Counted from the first letter of the stretch, positions 52,808-63,892 are shown. The stretch: DNA of 64,000 nucleotides from Alistipes sp. (GCA_017935185.1 JAGBIC010000002.1:1-64000), one strand, 5' to 3'. Numbers and translations: made by a program. Notes: generated by a model from the sequence alone, not told the origin.

Positions 52808-53518
52808 ATGAAAACAGCTATAATAGGATATGGCAAAATGGGTCGCGAAATAGAGAAAATTCTAATCTCTCGCGGCCATGAGGTGGCACTGATTATTGAT
52901 ATTGACAACGCCGCAGACCTCAACGCCGAAAATCTCGCAAACATCGATGTAGCAATAGAGTTTACAACTCCCTCAACAGCATACAACAATATTCGCACAT
53001 GCCTCGAAAATGGCACAGCCGTTGTTAGCGGCACCACAGGGTGGACAAACCGCCTTCAGGAGCTGCAGGAGCTTTGCCGAGAGAAGGGCGGCGCTATGTT
53101 CTACGCATCAAATTACTCTTTGGGTGTAAATCTCATGTTCCGCCTCAACCGCGAGTTGGCACGTTTGATGAATAACTTCCCCGCATACGAAATAAGCATG
53201 GCCGAAACCCATCACACCGAGAAAAAAGACTCTCCGAGTGGTACTGCCGTAACATTGGCTGAAGATATCATTGCGCGTATCGACCGTAAATCGGGTTGGA
53301 TAAACGAGCCTACCAACGATCCATCGCTGATTGGCATAGAATCATTCCGCATAGGCGCAAACCCTGGCGAACATTCAGTGACATACACATCGGAGGATGA
53401 TGTTTTGGAGATACGCCATTCCATTAAAAATCGACGCACTTTGGCTCTCGGAGCTGTCGTTGCCGCCGAGTTCCTTTGCGGCAAGCAGGGAATTTACACC
53501 ATGGAAGATCTGTTTTAA
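52808..53518 (+). CDS. dapB: 4-hydroxy-tetrahydrodipicolinate reductase
   Basis: Lysine and diaminopimelate synthesis. The 236-residue protein has the nucleotide-binding start MKTAIIGYGKMGREIEKIL, the conserved VSGTTGW, ASNYSLGVNLMF, and the catalytic ETHHTEKKDSPSGTAVTLAE with His and Lys. Slightly short for the family, as usual in Bacteroidota. It precedes lepB by 49 bases, and the two are often neighbours in Bacteroidales. Confidence 0.96.
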   Translation: MKTAIIGYGKMGREIEKILISRGHEVALIIDIDNAADLNAENLANIDVAIEFTTPSTAYNNIRTCLENGTAVVSGTTGWTNRLQELQELCREKGGAMFYASNYSLGVNLMFRLNRELARLMNNFPAYEISMAETHHTEKKDSPSGTAVTLAEDIIARIDRKSGWINEPTNDPSLIGIESFRIGANPGEHSVTYTSEDDVLEIRHSIKNRRTLALGAVVAAEFLCGKQGIYTMEDLF

Positions 53519-53567
53519 ACACACTTTTCCCGCCTCGAAAGACGTTAATTAGTAAACACCAATAAAG

Positions 53568-54911
53568 ATGGATAAAATAAAAGCATTTTTTGGCAACAAG
53601 TGGGTAGGCTTTGCCCTGATGTCTATGTTGTATGTGCTGTGGTTCGTGGTATGGACCGGCAATTTATGGTTGTTGCTCGGGCTTGTGGTTATCTACGACC
53701 TATATATCTCGCGGTATTTTTATCGTTACGTATGGAGCAAGAACGATGAGCTATGCGAGAAAAGTTCGTTATACCGCAGCATCTACGAGTGGGTAAATGC
53801 CATCGTCTTTGCCACAGTGGTAGCCACGCTGATTCACATCTTCTTTTTCCAGATGTATGTGATTCCGTCATCATCTATGGAGAAGAGCCTGCTCGTGGGC
53901 GACTACCTATATGTAAGCAAGGTCACCTACGGCCCGCAGATGCCCAATACGCCGCTCTCGTTCCCGTTTGTGCATCACACAATGCCATTCTCTACCACAA
54001 AGAAATCCTTCTCCGAGGCAATCAAATGGCCCTACAAGCGATTGAAGGGTCTGCGCGAGATTGAGCGCAACGATGTGGTGGTATTCAATTTCCCCGCGGG
54101 AGATACTGTGTTACTTGAAAATCAAGCCGTAACCTATTACGATATTTTACGCGACTACCAACTTGAATATGGCCAGCAGCGAGGCCGCGAGGAGCTGGAG
54201 AAAAATTACACCATAATCAGCCGCCCCGTTGACAAACGCGAGAACTATATCAAGCGTTGCGTAGCTCTGCCAAACGACACAATCCACATTATCGACGGTG
54301 ATCTGTTTGTAAACGATGAATTGCAAGAGCCTGTTACCGAGAAGCAATACTGCTACACCATCAGGACATCCTCTCCGCTTTCGGCCTACGCTATTGAAAA
54401 GCTGGGCATCACCGAACTATCGGGTAGCGGCAACCACTACTTCTCACCCCTGACCGAGAGCATGGTTGAGGCCCTGCTGGCTATGGATAATGTTATCAGC
54501 GTAGAGCGTTATTCTGCCCCCGACATGGCATTTCCCCACAATGGCAATGGCTGGACAGCCGATAACTTCGGGCCGCTGTGGATACCCGCGAAAGGCACTA
54601 CAATCGAACTCAATAGCGACACTTGGCCTCTATATGAGCGCATTATTGATGTATATGAAGACAATGATGTCGAGGTTCGTGATGGTGAGTATTATATCAA
54701 TGGTGAAAAAAGCGACAGCTACACATTCAAGATGGACTACTATTGGATGATGGGCGACAATCGTCACAACTCGGCCGACTCTCGCTATTGGGGGTTTGTG
54801 CCCGAGGACCATATTGTGGGCAAGGCCTCATTCATCTGGCTCTCGCTGGATCAGAACAAGAGTTTCCCCGCCAACATTCGCTGGAGCAGACTCTTTAATA
54901 AAGTCCGATAA
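53568..54911 (+). CDS. lepB: Signal peptidase I
   Basis: Membrane protease that removes signal peptides of exported proteins. The 447-residue protein has two N-terminal helices (about 12-45 and 75-97), the catalytic Ser103 in VIPSSSMEKSL, the general-base Lys229 in YIKRCVALPND and the late motif MMGDNRHNSADSRYWGFVP. The large periplasmic insert between the Ser and Lys boxes makes it longer than E. coli LepB (324), as in other Bacteroidota. Confidence 0.95.
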   Translation: MDKIKAFFGNKWVGFALMSMLYVLWFVVWTGNLWLLLGLVVIYDLYISRYFYRYVWSKNDELCEKSSLYRSIYEWVNAIVFATVVATLIHIFFFQMYVIPSSSMEKSLLVGDYLYVSKVTYGPQMPNTPLSFPFVHHTMPFSTTKKSFSEAIKWPYKRLKGLREIERNDVVVFNFPAGDTVLLENQAVTYYDILRDYQLEYGQQRGREELEKNYTIISRPVDKRENYIKRCVALPNDTIHIIDGDLFVNDELQEPVTEKQYCYTIRTSSPLSAYAIEKLGITELSGSGNHYFSPLTESMVEALLAMDNVISVERYSAPDMAFPHNGNGWTADNFGPLWIPAKGTTIELNSDTWPLYERIIDVYEDNDVEVRDGEYYINGEKSDSYTFKMDYYWMMGDNRHNSADSRYWGFVPEDHIVGKASFIWLSLDQNKSFPANIRWSRLFNKVR

Positions 54912-54924
54912 ACAGATAAGCACC

Positions 54925-55542
54925 GTGGAGCAACCAAAGGACAGCTATTTGACCATTGACGGCAACGCCGAGGCAATTTTCAAGGAGAAGAGCAGCAAAT
55001 TTCTCTGCTACGCTTTCCATGTCGAGAGCGAAGAGGAGATTGCCGCATGTCTGGAGCCTCTGCGCAAACGCTACTACGATGCCACACACCACTGCTATGC
55101 ATGGCGTTTGGGGCCATATGGCGAGCGTTTTAGAGCCAACGACGACGGCGAGCCCTCCAGCACCGCCGGCAAACCCATCTTGGGGCAACTGCTCTCGCGG
55201 GAGATTACCAACTGTCTGATTGTTGTTGTACGATATTTTGGCGGCACGAAATTGGGTGTTCCGGGACTTATTGCCGCATACAAGGAGTCGGCGGCAGCTG
55301 CACTCGACGCTGCCAATATTGTTGAGCGTACGGTAGACACCCATATCAAGGTTGATTTCTCATATATTGTAATGAACGATATCATGCGAATCATCAAAGA
55401 GGAGCAACCCACTATCAACGAGCAGATTTTCGACAATCTCTGCACCATAAAGCTCTCGATACGCAACAGCAAGGCCGACATCATTTTGGGCCGTCTGCGC
55501 AAAGTCGAGGGCGCGATAGTAGAGATACTCACCGAAGAGTAA
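54925..55542 (+). CDS. YigZ/IMPACT family protein
   Basis: A 205-residue protein of the YigZ (UPF0029/IMPACT) family: SKFLCYAFHVESEEEIAACLEPLRKRYYDATHHCYAWRLG, DDGEPSSTAGKPIL and VVRYFGGTKLGVPGLIAAYKESA are diagnostic, and a ferredoxin-like C-terminal domain follows. Molecular role not well established; family members are proposed to bind nucleic acids or ribosomes. A GTG at 54925 (VEQPKDSYLTI) is the chosen start since the longer frame would run back through lepB; it lies 13 bases after the lepB stop. Confidence 0.88.
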   Translation: MEQPKDSYLTIDGNAEAIFKEKSSKFLCYAFHVESEEEIAACLEPLRKRYYDATHHCYAWRLGPYGERFRANDDGEPSSTAGKPILGQLLSREITNCLIVVVRYFGGTKLGVPGLIAAYKESAAAALDAANIVERTVDTHIKVDFSYIVMNDIMRIIKEEQPTINEQIFDNLCTIKLSIRNSKADIILGRLRKVEGAIVEILTEE

Positions 55543-55581
55543 TTATTGATACATATCGAAAAGATAGAGTTAAACCGCACC

Positions 55582-58371
55582 ATGTCAAAAGAGGGAGCTA
55601 TATATATCAAAGGGGCTAGGGTTCACAACCTCAAAAATGTGGATGTAACCATTCCGCACAACACCCTTACTGTAATTACAGGATTATCAGGCTCGGGCAA
55701 ATCGACTTTGGCTTTTGACACAATATTCGCCGAAGGGCAACGCCGTTATGTCGAGAGCCTATCGGCTTATGCACGACAATTCCTCGGACGTATCAACAAG
55801 CCCGATGTTGACCTTATCACAGGCATAGCACCCGCAATAGCCATCGAACAAAAGGTAAACACCCGCAATCCTCGTTCAACAGTCGGCACCACAACCGAGA
55901 TATACGACTATCTGAAACTGCTTTTTTCGCGTGTAGGCCATACTTTTTCGCCCATCTCGGGCAATGAAGTACGATGCTATGGCGTAGATGATATTGTACG
56001 ATACATTAGCGGCATCGGCATCGGCGAGAGGGTAGTAATTACAGCCCCCCTAACCACTAAACATGGGCAAGGCATTATCGAAATATTGCTACAACTTCTG
56101 TCGGATGGTTTTATGCGTGTATGGGTGGCCGGTGAGGCTATCACTATCGAGGAGTTTATGCCGACCATCAACGAAACCACCAAAGCAGAGGATGTCGAGA
56201 TTGTCATCGACCGCCTTCGCATGGCAGAGGATGACGACACAATCCTGCGTTTGCGCGACTCTATTGCTCGGGCATAAAGCTACGGCAATGATATATGCAA
56301 CGTTATAATAGGCGATAATAAGCGCGAATTTTCGGCTCGTTTCGAAGCTGACGGCATAGAGTTCGAACAACCCACCGAACATCTGTTCAGTTTCAACAAC
56401 CCAATCGGAGCGTGCCCCGTATGTGAAGGCTACGGCAAAATCATCGGAATTGACGAGGATTTGGTTGTCCCCGACAAGAGCAAAACAATATATGAGGACG
56501 CTATCGCATGCTGGCGTGGCGCAACCATGAAGAAGTGGAAGGAGCAGCTGATCTCCACAGCATATCTCTTCGACTTCCCCATCCATGAGCCATACTACAA
56601 ACTGACTACCGAACAGAAGCATCTGCTATGGCGTGGAAACGAATATTTCCACGGCCTTGATGACTTCTTTAAGTACATTGACAGTGAACGCCGCAAGATT
56701 CAATTCCGAGTCATGAAGACCCGCTATACAGGCAAAACCACATGCCACGAATGTGGTGGCAGCCGACTGCGCAAGGAGGCTTTGTATGTTAAGGTCGGGG
56801 GACGGAACATTGCCGAGTTGGTTCGCATGACAGTCGACCAGCTTATAGTATTCTTTAACGAACTCTCTCTCGACGAGTTCGACAGCACAAGCGCCGAGCG
56901 CATATTGGTTGAGATTCGCAACCGTTTGAGCTACCTATCGGATGTTGGCTTGGGATACCTTACGCTCGACAGATTATCATCTTCTCTCTCGGGCGGAGAG
57001 AGCCAGCGAATCAACCTCTCGACATCACTTGGTAGCAACCTTGTAGGTTCGTTATATATCCTCGATGAGCCGAGCATTGGCCTGCATCCCCGCGACACCC
57101 ACCGCTTAATAAAAGTTCTCAAACAACTGCGCGACTTGGGCAACACCGTCATTGTTGTAGAACATGAGGAGGAGGTTATCCGCGCCGCCGATTATATTGT
57201 CGACGTTGGCCCTCGTGCAGGCGAAATGGGTGGCGAGATTATATACAACGGCCCAATTAAAGGTATCTTGAAATCTAAAAAGAGCCTTACTGCCGACTAC
57301 CTGACCCAACGCCGCCATATCGAAGTGCCCGCAACACCTCGAGGATGGAGCAACAGCATAACAATCAAAGGTGCAAGAGAGAATAACCTGAAGAATATAG
57401 ATGTTCGTATCCCGTTAGGTGTAATGACATGCATAACAGGAGTCAGCGGCAGCGGCAAATCGTCGCTCGCAAAGAGCATCCTATATCCTGCTCTGCGCCG
57501 CCATCTATTCGATACAGGCATGAAGCCGGGTGAACACGACCAGATTACCGGCGATTTAGCCATGTTGAAATCGGTGGAGATTGTCGACCAAAACCCCATA
57601 GGCAAATCTTCACGTTCAAACCCCGTAACCTACATTAAGGCCTACGACGAGATACGAAAACTATATGCCGACCAACCAAAGGCCGTCCACACGGGACTTA
57701 CCGCTGCATCATTCTCGTTTAATGTGGCCGGAGGCCGCTGCGAGGAGTGCCAGGGAGAGGGCAGTATCAAGGTCAGCATGCAGTTTATGGCCGACGTTGA
57801 ACTTATGTGCGATGCCTGCCACGGCAAACGATTCAAGGACGAGATTTTGGAGATAGAGTATCGTGGCAAGAATATTCATGACACTTTAGAGATGAGCGTT
57901 GATGATGCCATATCATTTTTCGCCGAAGATAAGGAGAACGCCACATGCCGCCGAATCGTAGAGCGACTGCAACCGTTGCAGGATGTAGGACTCGGCTACA
58001 TTCGCCTCGGGCAATCATCATCAACCCTTTCGGGAGGTGAGAGCCAGCGTGTCAAACTCGCATCGTTCCTCGCCAAAGACAATGATACCAAACAGATAAT
58101 GTTCATTTTCGATGAGCCTACAACGGGTCTTCATTTCCATGATATAAACCGTCTGCTTAAGGCATTCAACGCGCTGATAGCCAATGGCCACACCATAGTA
58201 ATTGTGGAGCATAACATGGAGGTGATAAAGTGTGCCGATTGGGTTATCGACCTTGGGCCCGAAGCCGGCGACAAGGGTGGTGAGATAGTATTTGAGGGCA
58301 CACCCAAAGATTTGGAGCAGTGCCAAAGAAGCCATACGGGCAATTTTCTGCGACAACACAATAACGCTTAA
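55582..58371 (+). pseudogene. uvrA: UvrA excinuclease subunit, broken by an in-frame TAA
   Basis: Damage-recognition ATPase of nucleotide excision repair, 929 residues if read through. The first part (55582-56277) has the Walker A TGLSGSGKSTLAFDTIF and YVESLSAYARQFL. A TAA at 56275-56277 interrupts the frame (DSIARA-stop-SYGNDIC), and the remainder continues in the same frame without further lesion: FSFNNPIGACPVCEGYG zinc module, LSGGESQRINL, the second Walker A GVSGSGKSSLAK, CEECQGEGSIKVSMQFMADVELMCDACHGKRF and the last LSGGESQRVKLASFL. Start ATG at 55582 (MSKEGAIYIKGARVHNLKN). Loss would remove UvrABC repair unless a second uvrA exists. A sequencing or assembly error is possible. Confidence 0.9.
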
Positions 58372-58392
58372 GCGCAACCATATTATCCAGCA

Positions 58393-59610
58393 ATGAAGGA
58401 GTTCGAAACATATATTCTGCCAAACGGAATAAAGGGTATTCATCGACGTGTAAAATCGAGTATCTCACACTGCGCTTTAGTGATAAATGCAGGCACCCGT
58501 GACGAGCGAAAAGACGAATACGGCTTGGCGCATTTTGCCGAGCATGCCATATTCAAGGGCACAGAGCGCCGCAAAGCCTATCAGGTGAATTGCCGTTTGG
58601 AGAATCTGGGTGGCGAACTAAATGCATACACCACCAAAGAGGATACTACAATCCACGCTACCACACTAAAAACCGACTTCTCAAAAGCCGCCGAACTCAT
58701 TGCCGATGTGGCCTTTCATTCGACATTTCCCGAAAAGGAACTTGCAAAAGAGCGAGAGGTTATCGTCGATGAGATTAACACCTACAAAGACTCTCCCGCC
58801 GATTTGATATTCGACAACTTCGAGGAGTTGTTATTTACCGACTCGGAGCTAGGGCACAATATTCTTGGCACCAAATCGTCGCTGATGCATTTTGGCACAG
58901 AGAATATAAAGCGATTTTTGGCTCGCACCCACACAACCGACCAGATGGTGTTCTCATCAATCGGAAATATTCCGCTGTCGAGAATTCAGAGTGTGGCGGA
59001 ACGCTATTTCGGACAGCGAGAGGCCTCCACTCGCACATTCAGCCGCACCGCCCCCGAAACCACTCCTCAATTTGAGAAGGTTTTGAACAAACACACCCAT
59101 CAGATTCACTGCATCATCGGAGCTCGAGCGTATGATATTCACTCCGAGCAACGCCTGCCGTTGTCGCTGCTGATAAATATATTGGGCGGGCCGTCGGCAA
59201 ACTCGCGACTGAATGTTGTATTGCGAGAGAAGAACGGACTATCATACAATATCGAAGCTTCGTATGTTCCCTACAACGATTGCGGTATGGTAGCAATATA
59301 CTTCAGCTCCGACCATCACAATGCCGACCACTGTCGCGAACTTATCGACAAGGAGCTGCAGTCGCTGCGTACCACAGCACTATCGACACGCAATCTGGCT
59401 ATGATTAAACGGCAATTTTTAGCACAAATGGCCATCTCGATGGAGAACAATGAGGGTTACATGCTGGGGGCGGGCAAAAGCTACCTGATACACGACGAAA
59501 TTGACACTCTTGAAGAGGTTTACCGCAAGGTTACTGCCGTCAAAGCCGAACAGATTATGGAGGTGGCCAACGACATATTCGCAAAGACCTCAACACTTAT
59601 ATATAGATAA
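58393..59610 (+). CDS. M16 family zinc peptidase
   Basis: A 405-residue insulinase-type peptidase. The inverted zinc motif HFAEH is at residues 47-51, with the distal Glu in EREVIVDEINTYKD. The second half (about 220-405) has the catalytically inactive repeat of the family (LNVVLREKNGLSYNIEASYVPY). No signal peptide is seen, so it is probably cytoplasmic, as in processing-protease-like members. It begins 21 bases after uvrA and precedes the methyltransferase by 16 bases. Confidence 0.92.
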   Translation: MKEFETYILPNGIKGIHRRVKSSISHCALVINAGTRDERKDEYGLAHFAEHAIFKGTERRKAYQVNCRLENLGGELNAYTTKEDTTIHATTLKTDFSKAAELIADVAFHSTFPEKELAKEREVIVDEINTYKDSPADLIFDNFEELLFTDSELGHNILGTKSSLMHFGTENIKRFLARTHTTDQMVFSSIGNIPLSRIQSVAERYFGQREASTRTFSRTAPETTPQFEKVLNKHTHQIHCIIGARAYDIHSEQRLPLSLLINILGGPSANSRLNVVLREKNGLSYNIEASYVPYNDCGMVAIYFSSDHHNADHCRELIDKELQSLRTTALSTRNLAMIKRQFLAQMAISMENNEGYMLGAGKSYLIHDEIDTLEEVYRKVTAVKAEQIMEVANDIFAKTSTLIYR

Positions 59611-59626
59611 TAAGATACCCAGACAC

Positions 59627-60262
59627 ATGGATTTACTCGAGAAATATATACACGACAACTCATCGCCCGAGCCGGAACTGCTTCATGAGCTTGATCGCCA
59701 GACACATCTGCGCGTGCTTAATCCACGCATGATTTCCGGGCACATTCAGGGCAAATTGTTGGAGTTGCTGGTAAAGATGTTTCGCCCGCAGCACATCCTT
59801 GAGATAGGCACATTTACCGGTTATTCGGCACTCTGCATGGCCGCAGGACTGGAGGAGGGCTGCACATTAGACACATGCGAAGTTGATGATGAATTGGAAC
59901 CTATTGCCCAATCATTTTTCGACCGTTCGCCTCATGGCCACAAAATAAATCTGCACATCGGCTCGGCACTGGATATTGCACCTCGTCTCGGCAAAAAGTT
60001 CGACATGGTATTTCTCGATGGCGACAAACGCGAATACCCCGCATACTACAATATGCTGATGGATGGCAATCTGCTACACAGCGGCTCGATAATCTTGGCC
60101 GATAATATATTGTGGTATGGCAAGGTTGTTCAACCCGTAGCCCACAACGACCACCACACACAGGCTCTCATCGAGTTTAATCGTATGGTAACCGATGATG
60201 ATAGGGTAGAGAGTGTTATTCTGCCCCTGCGTGACGGCATAAATCTCATAAGGGTAAAATAG
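59627..60262 (+). CDS. Class I SAM-dependent O-methyltransferase
   Basis: A 211-residue protein of the catechol/caffeoyl-CoA type O-methyltransferase family (Methyltransf_3). SAM-binding motif ILEIGTFTGYSALCMAAGL, acidic loop TCEVDDE, and metal or substrate residues in FDMVFLDGDKREY and IILADNILWYGKV. The ATG at 59627 (MDLLEKYIHDNSSPEPELL) is used because the longer frame overlaps the M16 gene. Substrate unknown. Confidence 0.9.
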   Translation: MDLLEKYIHDNSSPEPELLHELDRQTHLRVLNPRMISGHIQGKLLELLVKMFRPQHILEIGTFTGYSALCMAAGLEEGCTLDTCEVDDELEPIAQSFFDRSPHGHKINLHIGSALDIAPRLGKKFDMVFLDGDKREYPAYYNMLMDGNLLHSGSIILADNILWYGKVVQPVAHNDHHTQALIEFNRMVTDDDRVESVILPLRDGINLIRVK

Positions 60263-60277
60263 ATTGTGAGATATACA

Positions 60278-60328
60278 ATAAATGAATTAAGGTCGCCTAA
60301 AAAAGCGACCTTAATTCATTTATTTTTA
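60278..60328. terminator. Long bidirectional terminator
   Basis: Stem of about 20 bp, AATAAATGAATTAAGGTCGC with its complement, loop CTAAAAAA, T-rich flanks; ends the methyltransferase operon and the converging phosphoglucomutase gene. Confidence 0.93.
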
Positions 60329-60338
60329 TAAGTAACTA

Positions 60339-62084
60339 TTATACAAGCTTCAAATCACGCTTAACCTGCTCGATTTTGGCATCAAGCTTGGCCAACACCT
60401 CATCATACTGCTCAACAGAAGCCAGAGGCTCTTTAACGCCGAAATAGAACTTGATTTTGGGTTCTGTACCGGATGGACGTACCGACACAATACCGCCATC
60501 GGCCGTAATCCACTGCAACACATTGCTGGAATCCTGCTCAATGGGAGTACGCACACCGCTACGCATATTTATCTCCTCCAATGACTTATAGTCACGTACG
60601 ATGATAACCTCCGAGCCGGCCAGCTCCTTGGGAGGATTCTCACGGAAATCTACCATCATGCGCTGAATCTCCTCTGCGCCCTCCTTGCCCTTACGGACAA
60701 CCTATACAAGCGACTCTCGATAGAAGCCATATTTCACATACAACTGCTGCAACCACTCATACAGAGTAAGCCCCATGGTATCCTTCGCCCACGCAGCAGC
60801 CTCGGCAGCCAAAGCACACGCCGACACGGCATCCTTATCACGAACATAATCGCCCGCCAGATATCCGAAGCTCTCCTCGCCGCCACCAATATATTTGGCA
60901 ACACCCTCATTTTCGCGAATAATCTTGGCGATATACTTAAATCCGGTGAGGCAATCATAGCACTTAACACCAAAATGCTCGGCAACGGCATTTGCCATAA
61001 GCGATGTTACGATGGTCTTTACAACATACTGATTACAATCCAACTCACCACGCTCTGCCCAGCGTGTAAGCTGATAGCTCAACAACAAGGCGAGAGTCTG
61101 GTTACCATTCAGCAACACGTAGTCACCGCCACCCGTACGCAAAGCTACACCAATACGGTCGGCATCGGGGTCAGTAGCAAGCACCAAATCGGCACCCTCC
61201 TTGCGACCCAACTCCATAGCCTGCAACATTGTCTTGCGCTCTTCAGGGTTGGGCGACTCAACAGTGGGGAAGTTACCATCCACAACCGCCTGCTCGGGAA
61301 CAACTACAACGTTGGTGAATCCGAAATTCTTCAACGACTCGGGAACAAGACGCACGCCCGAACCGTGGATAGGGGTGTAGACAATCTTCATATCCTTATA
61401 CTTCTCTACACATTCGGGTGAGAGCTGCACATCTTTCTTAATACGATCGAGGTATATTTTATCAAACTCCTCGCCGAGGATGGTGATATTTTCAGGGTTC
61501 AAACCTGTCATCACCTGACTATTATCGGTAATCTTGCCAACCTCTTCGATAATGTTCACATCATGTGGCGGAGTCACCTGCGCACCATCAGCCCAATAGG
61601 CTTTGTAACCGTTATACTCCTTGGGGTTATGTGAAGCGGTAATAACCACGCCTGAATGGAGTCCCAACTCACGAATTGCGAAACTCAACTCGGGGGTAGG
61701 GCGAAGGTCGTCAAAGAGATATACCTTAAAGCCGTTTGAGGCAAAGATATCTGCCGTACGCTCGGCAAAAAGACGTGAATTATTACGGCTATCGTGAGCA
61801 ACGGCAACCTTAACCTGCTCGCCGGCAAAATTCTTCTTCAGGTAGTTGGCCAAACCTTGTGTGGCAGTACCTACTGTATATATGTTCATGCGGTTGGTTC
61901 CCACACCCATAATACCGCGCAGACCACCCGTTCCAAACTCCAAATCTTTGTAAAAGCTTTCGGTAAGTTCCTTTATATCGTTATCCATCAGATATTTAAC
62001 CTGCTTTTTCGTGGCTTCGTCATACGAACCATCAATCCACGACTGCGCTTTTTCCAAAATTGTGCGTTCTAATTCATTTGTCAT
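60339..62084 (-). pseudogene. Phosphoglucomutase/phosphomannomutase, broken by an in-frame TAG
   Basis: Alpha-D-phosphohexomutase of 581 residues if read through, the usual length for Bacteroidales. It begins MTNELERTILEKAQSWIDG at 62084 and contains GTGGLRG, the phosphoserine loop TASHNPKEYNGYKAYW, metal loop DPDADRIGVA and GGGEESFGYLAGDYVRDKDA. A TAG at 60704-60702 interrupts ...FYRESLV-stop-VVRKGKEGAEEIQ; the last 120 codons continue in frame with the phosphate-binding VSVRPSGTEPKIKFY. A serine (TCG) is common at this site as far as remembered, so one base change could explain it. The truncated product would lack the phosphate-binding domain. Assembly error is possible. Confidence 0.9.
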
Positions 62085-62138
62085 TTTATATAAATTTTGG
62101 TTATACTTAAATTTCGCATTATTGCATTTTCTGATAGG

Positions 62139-62146
62139 CAAATTTA
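62139..62146 (-). promoter_or_regulatory. -7 element of phosphoglucomutase gene
   Basis: TAAATTTG on the minus strand, 55 bases before the ATG, with TTG about 20 bases further upstream. The rest of the 62085-62413 interval is AT-rich; no DnaA box (TTATCCACA) was found in it, and no clear dnaA promoter matches the consensus exactly. Confidence 0.5.
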
Positions 62147-62413
62147 CGATTTTTTTTTCAGATATTCAATATCAGCGAGTTAAAAAAAAGGCCAAAAAAA
62201 AGTCATTTTTGTCTATATATAAAAAAAGATAAAAAACAAGTCAAAATGAAAATTATTTTAACAAAATTATTTACAACTTTGCATTGTCAAAGAAACAAAT
62301 CAGCGACAAGTAGAATTTTTGCCTTAGCCGACTTCAAAAAAAAGTGCGGTGGGGCAGGATTCGCACCAAATATAACAATTTTTTTGGACAAATAAGCAAG
62401 TTTTTCGAAATAA

Positions 62414-63823
62414 ATGGCTAACGCTCACACATACAATGAAGTATGGCAAATCTGCCTAAACCGCATTCAGAGCCGAATTCCCCAAGAGGAGTTCGTGAAG
62501 TGGTTTGCGCCGATTAAACCCATGGGTTATGACGGAACTAACCTCCGCCTCAAAGTACCCCACGAGAGCTATGCCACCTACATCGAGAAAAACCACTTCA
62601 ATATCTTCAAAGAGATTATCACCGAGTATTTCGGCCGCCAGACACGACTCTACTACGCTGTGCCCAACAACGAAAAGACTCCAGTGGCTGCCAACGCCGA
62701 TATGACAGCGATAACCCAATATGTAGCTCAGACCGACACTCACAACATCCCAAAGAATCCGTTTGCCATTCCGGGTATTCCACGTTTGAGAATCGACCCC
62801 CAACTCAATGGCAAATACACATTCTCGACACACATCGAGGGAGAGTGTAATCGCCTGGCACGCTCGGCAGGTTTGACCGTGGCCCTCACCCCGGGTTCAT
62901 CGCCATTCAACCCCTTATATATATATGGTGGTTCGGGTTTGGGCAAGACCCACATCGTTCAGGCCATAGGTCACGAGGTGCGCGAGCATCATCCCGAATT
63001 GCAGGTGCTCTATGTATCTACCAATAAATTCCAGGCGCAATACCAAACAGCGGTTAAGAATGGCGAGGTGAATGACTTCATCCGCTTCTACCAGATGATT
63101 GACGTGTTGATTATCGACGATATTCAGGAACTTACCGGCAAGCCCGGCACCCAGAATGTATTCTTCAACATATTCAACCACCTGCAACTGGCCGGCAAGC
63201 AGATTATCCTCACTTCGGACAAGCCGCCCGTGGAGCTTAAGGATATCGAACAGCGACTCTTGACCCGCTTCAAGTGGGGGCTTTCAGCCAAGGTTGATAC
63301 TCCCGATCACGATACCAAGGTAAAGATTATCCGCACCAAGTCGGAGAGCATGGATCTAGCCCTAAATGACGAGGTGGTAAACTACCTTGCCGACAACATC
63401 TCGGCAAACATTCGCGAGATTGAGGGTGCTTTGGTATCACTCAAGGCCAACATCTCGTTGATGAACCGCCGTGCCACATCGGCTTTGGCCAAAGAGGTAT
63501 TGAAAGCCTATGTGCATATGTCACAGAAGGAGATTTCAATCAGCCGTATCACCGAGATTGTATGCCAATACTTCAACATTGACCAACAGAGTTTCAACTC
63601 CACAAAGCGTACCCGCGAGGTGGCTCAGGCTCGTCAGATAGCTATGTATATGGCCAAAAAGCACACCAAATCACCTTTGGCGGCCATTGGAGCCACAATC
63701 GGTGGACGTAACCACGCCACAGTATTGCACTCATGCAAAACGGTTGTAAACATGATTGAAACCGACAGAACCTTCAAGAGCCAAATCGAAGAGTTGGAAA
63801 AATTGATCTCAGAGAACAAATAA
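62414..63823 (+). CDS. dnaA: Chromosomal replication initiator DnaA
   Basis: Initiates replication at oriC. The 469-residue protein has domain I (about 1-90), a linker, the AAA+ domain with Walker A NPLYIYGGSGLGKTHIVQAI and Walker B VLIIDDIQEL, and domain IV with the DnaA-box helix-turn-helix (LAAIGATIGGRNHATVLHSCKTV). Length is normal. It stands apart from dnaN and recF, which is common in Bacteroidota. Ends at a strong terminator. Confidence 0.97.
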   Translation: MANAHTYNEVWQICLNRIQSRIPQEEFVKWFAPIKPMGYDGTNLRLKVPHESYATYIEKNHFNIFKEIITEYFGRQTRLYYAVPNNEKTPVAANADMTAITQYVAQTDTHNIPKNPFAIPGIPRLRIDPQLNGKYTFSTHIEGECNRLARSAGLTVALTPGSSPFNPLYIYGGSGLGKTHIVQAIGHEVREHHPELQVLYVSTNKFQAQYQTAVKNGEVNDFIRFYQMIDVLIIDDIQELTGKPGTQNVFFNIFNHLQLAGKQIILTSDKPPVELKDIEQRLLTRFKWGLSAKVDTPDHDTKVKIIRTKSESMDLALNDEVVNYLADNISANIREIEGALVSLKANISLMNRRATSALAKEVLKAYVHMSQKEISISRITEIVCQYFNIDQQSFNSTKRTREVAQARQIAMYMAKKHTKSPLAAIGATIGGRNHATVLHSCKTVVNMIETDRTFKSQIEELEKLISENK

Positions 63824-63830
63824 ACAGATT

Positions 63831-63864
63831 AAAAACTGCTTCGTAACAAGAAGCAGTTTTTTTA
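63831..63864 (+). terminator. Terminator of dnaA
   Basis: Hairpin AAAAACTGCTTC / GAAGCAGTTTTTTT with a 7-base loop, directly after the dnaA stop. Confidence 0.93.
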
Positions 63865-63892
63865 TTCCGGACAAACCCACAAACACCTCGCC

